Notes under the pieces: generated by a model
The model's database searches: none
What the model was told of the DNA's origin: nothing
The model's input: the letters and a program-made list of their open reading frames with translations, nothing else
Part shown: positions 1 to 10,569 of the stretch, one piece after another
Position numbering within the stretch: the stretch's first letter is position 1
Layout: the number at the start of each line of letters is the position of its first letter
NCBI GenBank assembly: GCA_016802295.1
Contig: JAESIW010000157.1
Coordinates: 220,832-284,831 of the forward strand
DNA: 64,000 nucleotides
Direction: 5' to 3'
Origin: Brachionus rotundiformis
Lineage: Eukaryota; Rotifera; Eurotatoria; Ploima; Brachionidae
Position numbers and translations under genes: made by a program

Positions 1-843
1 AATTCTGAGGATTGGACGCTTCTCATTGAGACCCTCTGCTCTAAATTTGGTACCACAAAACCGGTAAGCAGAACTGGGAACCCTTATGCTAGAGAAGTAG
101 ATGTTTTATCGGTCATAAGATCGCTCGATGGTGCCTATCGTAAATGTTTGGCCGAGAAAGATGAATGTATCAACGCTCTTAAGGTTGAAATCTCCGAGTT
201 GAGAAGTCGAGTTGATGTTATTGAAAGAAGGCAAAAAGAACCCTTACCGTCCACTTGTTTTAACTGGTCAAAAATAGTATCAGGCAATACTCATAAGGAC
301 GAAAATGCAGTTGCAATGATTACTACCATTACAACCGAAATGAAAAAAAAAGAGAAAAGGACAAACAATGTTATTGTATCAGTCCCGGAAATAAAACTCA
401 CTGGACCTAATGGAGAGACTGAATATGCTAAGAAGCTGGCCACAGATATGGGAATTTCCGGAATGAAAATAAAAAATGTGAAACGAATCAAACGAAAACT
501 AGAAAGTTCAATGACAAATTTAATTCCAAATAATCCTGTACTGCTTATTGTAGAGTTGGAAACAAAAGAAGCAAAGATGGAAATGGTTCGAAAATCTAGA
601 AGCTTTCGTCAGATAGCTGAATACAAAGACGTCTATGAAAACCAAGACTTGACACCAAGCGAAAGAGTAGCTGACCGAAAACTCCGACAAGAACGTGACC
701 ACAAAAACAACGAACTCAGAGAATCAACTACAATAAATGGACGAATTTTCAAATTCAAGACATGTTCAGATGGAAAGAAACGATTCTGGGGAATAAGAAA
801 TGGAGAGTTGAAGCTTGTGCTATCCAGTTTTGAGCGACAATAG
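1..843 (+). CDS. LINE copy A ORF1 protein (5' partial)
   Basis: The reading frame is open from base 1 to the TAG at 841-843, so the N-terminus lies outside the window; the codon at 148 is TTG and is not a credible start. The first part is charged with heptad-like spacing (about 145-240), suggesting a coiled coil. A basic middle and C-terminal part follows (about 340-800) with a hydrophobic-basic pattern like the RNA-binding domain of LINE ORF1 proteins. No zinc knuckle is visible. The family role would be to bind the element RNA and chaperone nucleic acids in the retrotransposition particle. The frame is the same as ORF2, which follows directly after the stop. Confidence 0.72.
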   Translation, partial: NSEDWTLLIETLCSKFGTTKPVSRTGNPYAREVDVLSVIRSLDGAYRKCLAEKDECINALKVEISELRSRVDVIERRQKEPLPSTCFNWSKIVSGNTHKDENAVAMITTITTEMKKKEKRTNNVIVSVPEIKLTGPNGETEYAKKLATDMGISGMKIKNVKRIKRKLESSMTNLIPNNPVLLIVELETKEAKMEMVRKSRSFRQIAEYKDVYENQDLTPSERVADRKLRQERDHKNNELRESTTINGRIFKFKTCSDGKKRFWGIRNGELKLVLSSFERQ

Positions 844-3800
844 CAACAAAAATCATTTTTTCCAAGAGAGATCTTTGCCTCATTTGATCTCAATGAAAAT
901 AAGGTGAATTTTGACCCAGACTTTGACTCGATTGAGATTTGTATGGGTTCTCCATACAAATCAATGGCAAATTTGGATAACCAACAAAATGAAAATTCAA
1001 GCTTTGACACCTTTGAAAACAGCTTTGAGTCCTCGTTCACAAAAAGCTCAAGTGATTCTTCCTTCCAGCTCTTAGATGCAAGTTCAACCACAAAGTCTCA
1101 GATTTCTCGTTCAATAATTTCAGATATTTCCCAGGAAAAACTTAACTTTTGGTATACATACGCAACCAGTCTGAATAACAAGATTCATTTACTGGAAGCA
1201 AATACTGCATCCGTTTTATCAGATATCATCGGCATTACAGAAACATGGTTTAACCAAAGTTCAACTGCTGCACTCTGTGGATTCCAGGTTTTTAGATCGG
1301 ATCGCCAAGATAACAAAACTGGTGGCGGTGTGTGCATTTTTGTGCGGAATGGAATTCAAGCGATTGAGGTACAGGAAAGCAACTTTCTAAGTAAAGAATG
1401 TGAGCAAATTTGGATTTCAATCAGGCTCGATGATGAGTTCCCTTTATTAGTTGGCTGTATTTATCGACCACCACCAAAAACTGAATCCAATACGATACTG
1501 CTTACTGACAGCTACATCTCACGATCAATCTACACCGCAGCAAGACTTCATTCAGACCGGAAGTATTCAAGTGTCATCTTAATGGGCGACTTTAACATGC
1601 TCGACGTAGATTGGAACGAGAATGGATCACCGGTTTTGGTTAATGTTGCTTCGCCAAGCGCTTTGGTAACCGATGCGATCAGTTTTTCAACTCTTGTACA
1701 GCTCGTAACTGGAAATACATTTATCAGTAATGGTCAGGCTAGTAGCTTGCTTGATCTCGTCTTGGTCAGCGACCCAAACCGAACAACTGAAGTTCAAATT
1801 TGTCCACCTTTGGTCACAAACGCGTCAAGGAGCCATTGTAGCCTACGTTTTCAGTATACTTCACGAATTAATGAACATAGACCATTTGACAGCAGATGCT
1901 TAAATTGGAGAAATGGTGACTACATTTCAATGACAGCTTACCTCAGAAGAATTAACTGGAATTAAATTCTCAATACTAATTCAATACAGAGCTCTTATTC
2001 GGCCTTTCTGGATGCTCTTGGAGCAGCTGCAGAGCTTTTTGTCAAACGACGTAAGCCACGACCCGTTAATATGAAGCCTCCTTGGTGGAATAAACAAATA
2101 GCTTCTCTCGTACGTCGAAAAAGACGTCTTTTCATCGGCAAATGTGCTGACAAGGCGAACAAGAAATTGTCCGAAAAACACAAAGCAGCTTGTAAGATGG
2201 TCAAAATAGTTGTCAAACAAAGTATCATCGATTTGGAACTCAAACTGGCCCATGATGCGAAAAAGAACCCTAAGAGACTTTATTCGTATATAAATCGACG
2301 ATTTGCCCAAAGAGAGTCAATTGTAGCGCTAAAAAATCAGGAAGGGGAAATTGTTACCAATAGAGAAAGCATTTGTGATCTTCTCAACGAATTCTTTCAT
2401 TCAGTCTTCGAAAACCCAACTTCAAAAGAACAAATAATTCATGCTACTAAAGTCTTCCATACTCGTGCTCACCCTGATCCAGCTTTCAATATCGAGGACA
2501 TTGTTACAGCAGAAAAAGTTCTCAGGAAACTCGAAAGCTTGCAAAGCGACAAGACGTCAGGTGTTGACCAAGTATCCCCCCATGCTCTTAAAATGAGCGC
2601 GTCAGCCTTTGCTGGTCCGATGGCGCTATTATTTAGTCAATCATTAAAACACTCAGTTATACCAATCGAGTGGAAAGAGCCCAATGTCTCTCCTATTTTT
2701 AAGCGAGGTAGTAGAACGGAAGTGGGGAATTATCGTCCAGTTTCTCTCACCTCAGTCCCTTGCAAAGTCATGGAATCCCTGATAAAAGCGTACATTCTAA
2801 AGCATCTTGACCAGTGCAATCTTCTCTCGAACAAACAGCATGGCTTCGTACCACATAAAGCCTGTGTGACGAATCTTCTCGAAACCGTCGATTTTCTTAC
2901 GGACTGCATGAGCCGCAAACAGCCAGCTGACGTTATTTATCTGGATTTTGCCAAAGCGTTTGACAAAGTCTCACATGAACTGCTGACTGTCAAACTTATA
3001 GCGTACGGAATTCCGATCATAGTTGTCAAATGGATTCGAGCATTTCTGACTAACAGAAAACAACGTGTTGTAGTTGGTGATGTCGTGTCCGAATGGAAGC
3101 CAGTCACAAGTGGTGTGCCTCAAGGCTCGGTCCTAGGCCCACTTCTGTTCGTCATTTTTATCAATGATCTGCCTGAGGGATGTAAATCTATTTGTAAACT
3201 TTATGCTGACGACACAAAACTAATGAGCCCCGTTCAAAAAGATATAGATACGAGAAATCTTCAGCAGGATCTCGACAATTTGGTTAAATGGTCATTGATG
3301 TGGAAAATGAGCTTTAATGAACAGAAATGTGTAGTCATGCACATTGGCGCTGACAATAAAAACCATGATTATACAATAAATGGTGAAATACTCTCCAAAT
3401 CCAGAAAAGAACGCGATCTTGGAATTATTATCACTAGCGACCTCAAGTCAAGCGAGCAGTCTAAGCAAGCAGCAGCTAGAGCAATGATGGTAGCTTACAG
3501 ATTAAAGAACACTTTTAAAATATTCACTCATAGGCTTGTTAATTTACTGTTCAAGTCTTTCGTTAGACCTCATCTTGAGTTTGCAGTTGGCGCTTGGAAC
3601 CCTTATCGACGTGGTGACATAGACATCCTTGAACGAGTACAAAGGAAATTCTCTAAGCTAGTCCCAGAGCTAAGGTCAAAGCCGTATTTGGAAAGACGAG
3701 AAGCTCTTGGCTGGACGACACTTGAGGAAAGACGTAGACGTGGAGATCTGATCCAGCTCCACAAGATACAACACGGACATAATAGAGTTGAGCTAATTCA

Positions 3801-4020
3801 TGGAAATCAATTACTAGCCTCAAATCATTTAGACAGCCCGGCGAGCCGGACCAGGCGAGGTCCAATGTCAATCGAAAGACAACTGGTGCAAAATTGTGGA
3901 GTTCGTCATAATTTTTTCACAAATCGAACAGCAGGAAGTTGGAACTCTCTGGATGCGGCGACTAAGAGCGTCATTAACACGAACATTTTTAAAAAAAAAA
4001 TTGACAAGTTACTGGGATAA
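844..4020 (+). pseudogene. LINE copy A ORF2: endonuclease-reverse transcriptase with one nonsense codon
   Basis: The frame is open from immediately after the ORF1 stop to 4020, except for one TAA at 1963-1965; the first in-frame ATG is at 943. The endonuclease domain (about 1141-1860) shows ITETW, GGGVCIFVR, CIYRPP, GDFN, LLDLVLVSD and a final SHCSL. The RT domain (about 2480-3230) shows NYRPVSLTS, QHGFVPHK, the catalytic YLDFAKAFD, SGVPQGSVLGP and YADD. A CR1-like thumb/C-terminal region (LEFAVGAWNP, ERVQRKFSKL) follows. The stop separates the endonuclease from the RT. At 1159-1161 a Tyr codon sits where copy B has Asn in the conserved N-A-x-S-L motif, so the endonuclease may also be damaged. 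Both changes suggest this copy is not autonomous. Confidence 0.88.
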
Positions 4021-4178
4021 ACAAAAAAAAAATAAATAAATAAAAAAAAGAAGGTTATTTAAACAAGTTGTTAAAATAAGTTAACTATAAAACTTATTTA
4101 TGAATTTGGCAAATGGCTGTTATAGTGGGGCGTCTACGTGCGCTACTACTTGGAGACTCAAGTCCCCTACAGCATTAA

Positions 4179-4196
4179 TACTACTACTACTACTAC
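4179..4196 (+). repeat. (TAC)n tail of LINE copy A
   Basis: Six tandem TAC units lie about 160 bases after the ORF2 stop. CR1-like LINEs commonly end in short tandem repeats instead of poly(A). A similar ACT-rich tract, read on the - strand, ends the LINE scrap at 32841-32857. Confidence 0.6.
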
Positions 4197-4199
4197 AAA

Positions 4200-4559
4200 C
4201 GAAAGGAGGAACCTACCATGCATGAATTCCTGAGGCTCGGGAAAATCGATTCAAAGGGAATGGTGATCTAAGGAATAAACAATCTTCAGAGTAATGAAGG
4301 CAGAGCCGGTAGTGACTGTGCTCTGAACATAATGTACAAACCACAGTTACCATAGATGGGATCCTACTGTTTCTCATCTTCGCAAGTCTAGCTTGCTAGC
4401 TTGTTGTAACTTTTAAAGCATGTTCATGGTTATTTCACTTTTAATATTTCAAATTTTTCGGACTTTTTTCTTTAAAATTAAAGTTAATATGATTTAGTCA
4501 TGTTCATTTTAATTTACATAATCACAAACATAAAAAATATTCTGTTCCATCTCATAAAT
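4200..4559. other. Non-coding stretch, GC-richer at first
   Basis: About 200 bases after the LINE tail are distinctly GC-richer than the genome background (4200-4420) and then fade into AT-rich DNA. There is no open frame of note. It could be the end of an older insertion or the true 3' end of the LINE beyond an internal TAC tract. Confidence 0.3.
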
Positions 4560-5270
4560 CATGCATTTAGAAATGATATCAAACTTGTTTATAATCATTA
4601 AATTATTTGTTTTTTTACAACAAAAAAAAAATTTTCAAAATAATTTTCATTTTTAATAAAGTTTGATTCCTTTGGTAGGTTAATTTTTGACGAGGCCATT
4701 AGGTTATCACTAACAATTTGAAAAGGTCTTCCTGCAATATAAAAATAATTTTGAATTTCACTAAAAAATTAATTTCACCAAACATAAAATTCCCATTAAC
4801 GTCAAACTTTATCATACTACTCGTCTTATTTGTTTCTTTTTTTGAATAATTAATTGAACTATAAATTAAATTATTTATTCGTAACCTATGAGCGATGAAA
4901 ACGGTTTCATCATAATCATATATTTCAAACAATTGTAATTCTAAATTGATCAGCTTTCTTTGAAAAATTGGTTCCAAAATTTAAATGAACTGGACTGGGA
5001 GTTAAATCCCCTAGTACCATTCAAGCTTTTACGATAATATCCAAGACAACTTTCTACACTAAACATAGAGTGACAACTAAACGAACCATGGAGTTTAACA
5101 TCTTAAACTAAATGCTAGGAAATTCAGTGAAATGTGTAAGTCAAGTTTTTGTCACCGTAATATTTTATAAACCATTTTGAAAATATCGATAGTAATTTTG
5201 CAGCTTTAGATATTTCAGCACCACTTGGACATTTAAGAAAAATTTAAATTGCTAAAATCTTTAAAATTAA
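4560..5270 (-). pseudogene. Transposase_21 (tnp2)-like transposase, C-terminal remnant
   Basis: Read on the - strand this stretch encodes broken pieces of the C-terminal part of a tnp2-type transposase. First comes a segment ending in a KWFIKYYGDKNLTYTFH stretch (about 5220-5110). Then, after stops, comes a segment with SCHSMFSVESCLG and KSLNGTRG (about 5090-4995). The tail from 4977 contains FGEINFLVKF. The order matches the family: a conserved tyrosine/histidine region, then a serine/glutamate-rich core, then the variable tail. Several stops and frame changes show it is dead. It continues the same gene as 7858-9452, with LINE copy B lying between the two parts. Confidence 0.6.
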
Positions 5271-5279
5271 TTTTTAAAT

Positions 5280-7850
5280 AAGAAAATTATCTAAAATATG
5301 TCTCTCTCTGTAGTCAAGGTTTTTAAACTGTTTGACCAGTTTGGTAGCTCTCCTTTGGACATTCTCTATGGAGGTGATGTCTCTCCTTAGATGTGGTGAC
5401 CATGCCACAACGGCGTATTTGTCAAGTTTAGTTGTAAAATTTGATTAAAAGTCTTTTTTTGTAATATTTAGTGTTGTTAAATAATATCAACTAAATTAAA
5501 TTCTAAAAATTTAAATACATGATCTAAAAATAATGCCATATATTTAACTGTTTCCCGTTCTTAAACCTAATATGTTCAATATGAAAAAAAGTCTGTAAAA
5601 AAGGTTTTGTAGGCTGTAAGAGCCTGGTGGTATCGAATAAAAATTTTGTCTTTAGAAAGGATGTGAGGGACATTTTATGTTTGGACTTTATTTGAGAATT
5701 TGCTATATTTCAGCGACATTGCCAATAATCCAACATAATCTGAATTCTGTTTAAAATGAGTGTTTCGAGCAATATTAAATAAAATTTGTTTATTATTTGA
5801 GATAAGATTTAGAGTGTTATTGGACAATTGATAATGCTGATTATGAATATGAATTTTCAAATAGTGATAGTCTCCAGCAGATTCGTTATACAGGACTTGT
5901 TTTGTACAAAACCATGTTGCTCCTTGGTGATCAGGTCGTTATTAATAAGGTGTTCCAACATCACATCCCTGACGATTCTTTCCATAATTTTACATGGGAT
6001 AGCTGTGAGTGAGATTGGGCGGTAGTTTGCTGGATCAGTCTTGTCACCTTTCTTTAATACTTGGGTGATGTTCGCATTTTTCCAGCACTCTGGTACAATC
6101 CCAAATTTGAGCGAGTTCCTGAATATGCTATTGAGTAAAGGGCCCAGAGTCTCCGACCAGCTTTTTAGTACCAATGGATGAATGCAATCTGGGTCTACAG
6201 ATTTTCTGGTATTTAGTTTAGAGCCATTATAACCTTATTTACTGTGAACATTTCTTCAGATTTGACTGAGCTTTGGACTCTTATGTTGTAATGTTTGGAT
6301 CTCGAGTCACCTCGGATTGGTTCTGATATAGTATTGAAAGCCTTGCAGAACTGGTCATTCAGAATATTCACTCCTGTTGTGATCGTCGCTATCCTGACAG
6401 CTATTTTCATTTCCTTGCATACCTTCTTATACTCCTCCCTGACGCTATCACACAAGTTGCCCGCTCTGATACGACAGAATAGTTCAAACTTAATTTTTGA
6501 CATGTGTTTGATCTCCTTGTTTAGCCACTTCGGTCTTAGTTTTCTTATTGAGCAAGGTTCGATGATAGAGATGCTGGCTTACAGTGCCTGTTGATATTTG
6601 TCCAGTAGTGAAGTGAACGCTTCATTTGGGTCATTATCCAAGGGTGACAGAAATGACATGATTTGGGTAATCAGTTCAAAATTACCTTTGTTGAAGTTTC
6701 TCTTGGCTAAACCTGTCCACCTGTGATTTCTAGATTTTGGTTGGTAATCCCAGTTCAAGGTGCAGTGCAGTCGATTTTTCTTGGACGAAGATATCGGTGG
6801 ACCATGAAAGATCTGGTAGACTCGACTAGGATCGTTAGAGATGATCAGGTCCAGTACATTGTTTCCAAAGGTACGTTGTTTATTGACTAATTGAAAGAGT
6901 TCGTACCCAAGGAGGCAATTTACCATTTCAATGCTCGACTTGCGGCCTTTTTTTGTTCCGAATGTGGCGCCAAGATCCGTCCATTTAATATCTGGGTGGT
7001 TAAAATCGCCAGCTATTACCAGTCCTGAATTTCTTCTGTCGGTCACGATTTTTGCCTTTGCGATTGCTTTGAGGATAGCTCGGTTAGAGTCGTGAAAAGA
7101 TTGAGGTGGCCTGTAGATGCATCCAACAACAAGGGAGTCTTTATCCAGGGTAATATTGCACCATATCATTTCACCGTCGTTGGGTAACTCCAAATCCTCC
7201 ATGGCTGCTACATCCTTTCTAACGTAAATGGCTACGCCTCCGTGACTGACCAGTCGGTTCTTGATGAAATGATTGTACCCGTCTAGAACCACCAGTGATT
7301 GGTCGTTGAACCACGTTTCGGTAATCAATATGATGTGCGGCATTGCAGCAGAGTGGATAAGGGCCTTGAACTCGTCCCATTTGTTGACAAGTGATGTGGC
7401 ATTGGAGTACAGGAATCTCAATTTAGTAATACCTTCCGATATTGATATGGGATAGTTTGAAATAACCTCTTTCGCTGTTGAATGGCTCTGCCTTGGTAGA
7501 CTCTGTGGGTTCACATCCGCAGATGATCGACCCCGTTCTGGTATCACTCGCATATCTCGAGGTTCCTCTAAATTTGACCCATCTGATGCCTGGATTGATT
7601 GTTCCAATGTTTTGTTTAGTTTGGTTAAGTGTGTGCTGTTGGTAGGTAGGATGATGTATGTAGGTGGTTGGGTAGCAGCGCATCCAGTGGATTTGTTAAG
7701 TGCTCTTCCACAGTTGAGTGACACTGCTTTATTTGGCTCTGTTGGTTCACATCCACAGATGATCGGCCCCGTTCCGATAACAGTGTCACAGGCATTTCAC
7801 GAGGATTCTTACTATTTCAGTCTGTTGATTTTTTTCCTTTGAAATTGAAA
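5280..7850 (-). mobile_element. CR1/Jockey-superfamily LINE, copy B (internally deleted)
   Basis: A - strand LINE with its 5' end near 7850 and its 3' end near 5290. The endonuclease is intact over 7724-6579, followed by a broken RT N-terminus (6503-6213 and 6174-5857). The RT core with the YADD motif is absent. The RT C-terminal segment (VVAWSPHLRRDI, ENVQRRATKLV) reappears at about 5420-5300, after roughly 440 bases of AT-rich unrelated DNA. The element sits inside the tnp2-like transposase gene, whose two halves flank it on the same strand. Confidence 0.78.
5857..7832 (-). pseudogene. LINE copy B ORF2: endonuclease plus RT N-terminus
   Basis: The frame is open from about 7832 to 6579 with no in-frame ATG near its 5' end. 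The endonuclease shows FLYSNATSLVNK, LITETWF, GGVAIYVR, CIYRPP, AGDFN, VLDLIISND and a terminal LHC. The catalytic Asn region is intact, unlike in copy A. After a frame break, an RT N-terminal region with NYRPISLTA and QHGFVQNKS runs to about 5860 and stops before the catalytic motifs. Endonuclease activity might be preserved at the sequence level, but reverse transcription would not be possible from this copy. Confidence 0.8.
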
Positions 7851-7857
7851 TTTAATT

Positions 7858-9452
7858 TTAAAAAATTAATATTTTGTTATAAAATTTACCAATATAAAAA
7901 TCTTTATCGTGATACGAACTGTCGAACCAATGTTTTAAATTTGACTTAAAAAGACCAAAACAGACCAAGTTCATATAGTCAATAGGAATAGAGTTAAGCA
8001 ATTCCAAAATTTCCGAAATTCTTATTATTCCCTTTAATCCATTTTCAGGTACTCTATCATTTCTAAGTAAAGCATCAATTTCATAATTTTCCTTAGTACG
8101 CAGTGGATAGTTTTTTTGCGAATAAGTCATTTTTTTACAATTTTTTTGTAAATACCTAATTTTTATTTTCAATAATTTGAAACTAAATTTAGCATATTTT
8201 CATTTGAAAATTACCTGGGTTTAGACAATAAGCACAACCAAAATATCCATTAAATTGGCTCATATTCAATACCAATGCTTTTGCTGGTGTATCACAGATT
8301 ATTCCCGGAATGATATATGGGATATATTTTTAGATTAAAATAATGTAATTGATTATTATTAGCTATTTTTCATATTTTTTCGTTTATACGTTTATAAACT
8401 CTAGCTCTTTTTTTAAGGATGTAAATAAAATATCTGATGTTGGTTTTTTTTTGCCGTACCAGACACCATACACAATTTCGTTTTTCAATGAGTCTCTAAG
8501 AGTTGTTGGTAGCTCACACAATTCAATAATTACTGGCCAAAAATGATTTGAACACGAATAACTTACTGAAATTCCATCAGTATAGACCATTAAAGTAAGC
8601 TGATTACAATAATTAATATTCTTAAAGTGTTCACCATCTTTTAAATCCAAAAAACATTCTTTTGTAGATTGAAATTTAACAATATCGTCAAAGTATTTTT
8701 CACAAGTCGAGTAATTCTAAATATATCGTAATTCTAAAATATGAAAACGAACTGAACTCGTTTAATTGCTTATTTTGGTTTGGAAATTCTACATTATGTT
8801 TCTCATCGTTTAATTTATTCATACAATTAAAACAATACAAGCTTTGCAGGATTTCTTGATTTTCAGTAAGGATACTATTCTTTAATTTACTTACTGTTCT
8901 TGGAAGATTATTAGATAATGGAAGAAAAAGCCTAATAATTTCTAATAGTTTTTCTTGCGCAATTTAAGACAAGTCAAAACGATTAATAAAACCAAGAATC
9001 ATTAAGCAAACGTCTTTTGTTGACAAATCAGATTCGTCGTAAAGCGTAGTAAAAGTATTTTAATTTTAAATTTAAAAAAAAAAATTAAATATATTTTTTC
9101 CTGTTATTTAAACTCAAAACTTTCATCAAACGAAGAATTTTGTAGTTTTTCAATCAATTCTGATTCGAAAATATCTATTCTTGAAGCATAATTTTCGATT
9201 TCATTTAATTCTTCAACATTTAGCATGTCAATTAAATGACTATTTTTAATTCGATATTTAGCAAACATCAATTAAATTTGAATTTTGAGCTTGATTCAAA
9301 GCATTTGGTCGTGAGTTCTTGTTTTTTCTATTCTTCTTATTTAAATTAATTTCAGCGATAAAAGTTTTGTGAGTTTTCGAATATTTGTTTGTAAAGACAA
9401 ATTCATCATCGTCACTTGTTTCATAATTTAATTTTGTTTTTATACCGCTCAT
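7858..9452 (-). pseudogene. Transposase_21 (tnp2)-like transposase, N-terminal two thirds
   Basis: A multi-exon - strand gene begins at the ATG at 9452-9450 (MSGIKTKLNYETSDDDE). Next is a segment at about 9230-9100, then a helical segment with VCLMILGFINRF, IIRLFLPLSNNLPRTVSKL (9050-8790) broken by one TAA after FDLS. The tnp2 core lies at 8730-8384 (ECFLDLKDGEHF, LMVYTDGIS, FWPVIIELCELP, VWYGKKKP). A further exon at 8172-7858 has YMNLVCFGLFKSNLKHWFDSSYHDKDFYIG. These are hallmarks of CACTA/EnSpm-type transposases as found in animals. The stop, and the interruption by LINE copy B just beyond 7858, make it non-functional. Confidence 0.65.
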
Positions 9453-9661
9453 TTTTTTAAAACAATATTTCAAATTTTTTTTTATAAAATTAAAATTTTC
9501 AAACTTAAATTTTATAAGCTATTTTTTAAAAAATTTTAGATATAACTATTTTGATTAAAAATCACTCCGACTAATAGTACTAAATATCCTTCATCAAAGT
9601 CACAAGTACAAGGTTTTTTTTAATTCCAAGATATTAATTTGTTTTTTAAATATTCATTTTA
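9453..9661. other. Short AT-rich spacer
   Basis: Nothing recognisable lies between the start of the transposase remnant and the BEN-like exons. Confidence 0.4.
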
Positions 9662-10334
9662 AGCTGGTGCTGTCGGCAATCCGGTTCTCGATCATCCAGC
9701 TGCTTTGAGACCGAATAAGAACATTTATATTATCCAATCATCTCAAAATTTTGTATGTTTTCAATTTAATTTTAATTTTTAATTATTTTTCAAATAAAGG
9801 AATCTTATGGCATGTTGAATGAACTGTCCAAGAAGACTGACTCACTAACATTGGTTGTTGAAGGCTTTCAAGCATCAATAGGCACGATTCAAAGTCAAAT
9901 TAATATATTAGCTAAACGGCAAGTCGAGATTATAGAAAAAATTGAACGAAATTTTGGACATGTTAATAACAGACTTGATGTTTAAGAAAGACAGCAAGCT
10001 CAAGCCCCACCTACACCTGCATCAAATCCAAACTTTACCGAGGAGATTATAAACAAGGCGAGAGAGGAACTTAATTTTGACTTAACTGTTCCCGTTTGTA
10101 AGTTTAAAATTTAAACCGATTAAAACTTTTTGACTGTCTTTTTTTGACTAAAGGTCTATAATGGAAGAAACCTTTTGTCTTTGGTCCCATTCAACCGCAA
10201 TAATATAAACATATATGGGACCAAATTGCTTGGGAAGATCTTTAAGAAAAAAGAATTGGCTGCTGGCACAGTTGACCAGATTAGGACAACAACAGCACCT
10301 CTGGATCCGGACCGCATCAATTTAGTCAAAGGTA
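9662..10334 (+). pseudogene. BEN-domain-like gene remnant
   Basis: Three GT-AG-compatible exons read through on the + strand: about 9662-9752, 9801-10098 and 10155-10330. The middle exon is helical (LNELSKKTDSLTLVVEGFQ) but carries an in-frame TAA at about 9983, before ERQQAQAPP. The last exon (INIYGTKLLGKIFKKKEL followed by APLDPDRINLVK) has the spacing of a BEN domain, a DNA- and protein-binding module of chromatin factors that also occurs in transposons. The stop and loss of a clear end suggest a pseudogene. The domain call comes from motif resemblance only. Confidence 0.4.
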
Positions 10335-10569
10335 TATTTGCTAAAAATTAATTTTTTATGTTTCTAGATTTTTAATTTTAAGCTTGTACTTAAAGAAGCT
10401 CAGAACAGTGGAAGCGTTTGAAAATTAAAGTTATTTGCTTTTATTGTTCATACTATCTATTCTTTTATATAAATTGCATTTTCCAAAAATAAATATGAGT
10501 TAAGTTTTTTATTTTGCAAAATTTTTTTTATATTTTGCATTGAAAAGTCTATTTATATAATAATTCTTA

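Larger units (their letters stand above)
1..4200 (+). mobile_element. CR1/Jockey-superfamily LINE, copy A
   Basis: A near full-length non-LTR retrotransposon in the + orientation. It has an ORF1 (cut by the window edge), an ORF2 with an apurinic-type endonuclease followed by a reverse transcriptase, a short A-rich 3' UTR and a terminal (TAC)n tract at 4179-4196. The RT C-terminal region and the absence of an RNase H domain fit the CR1/Jockey group. Its base composition is much less AT-rich than the surrounding DNA. Only one stop codon interrupts ORF2, so the insertion is probably young. The 5' end is outside the window. Confidence 0.88.

Noticed and set aside
148..150. TTG at 148 as start of LINE ORF1
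   Set aside because: The frame is open upstream to base 1 with similar amino-acid character, so the real start lies beyond the window.
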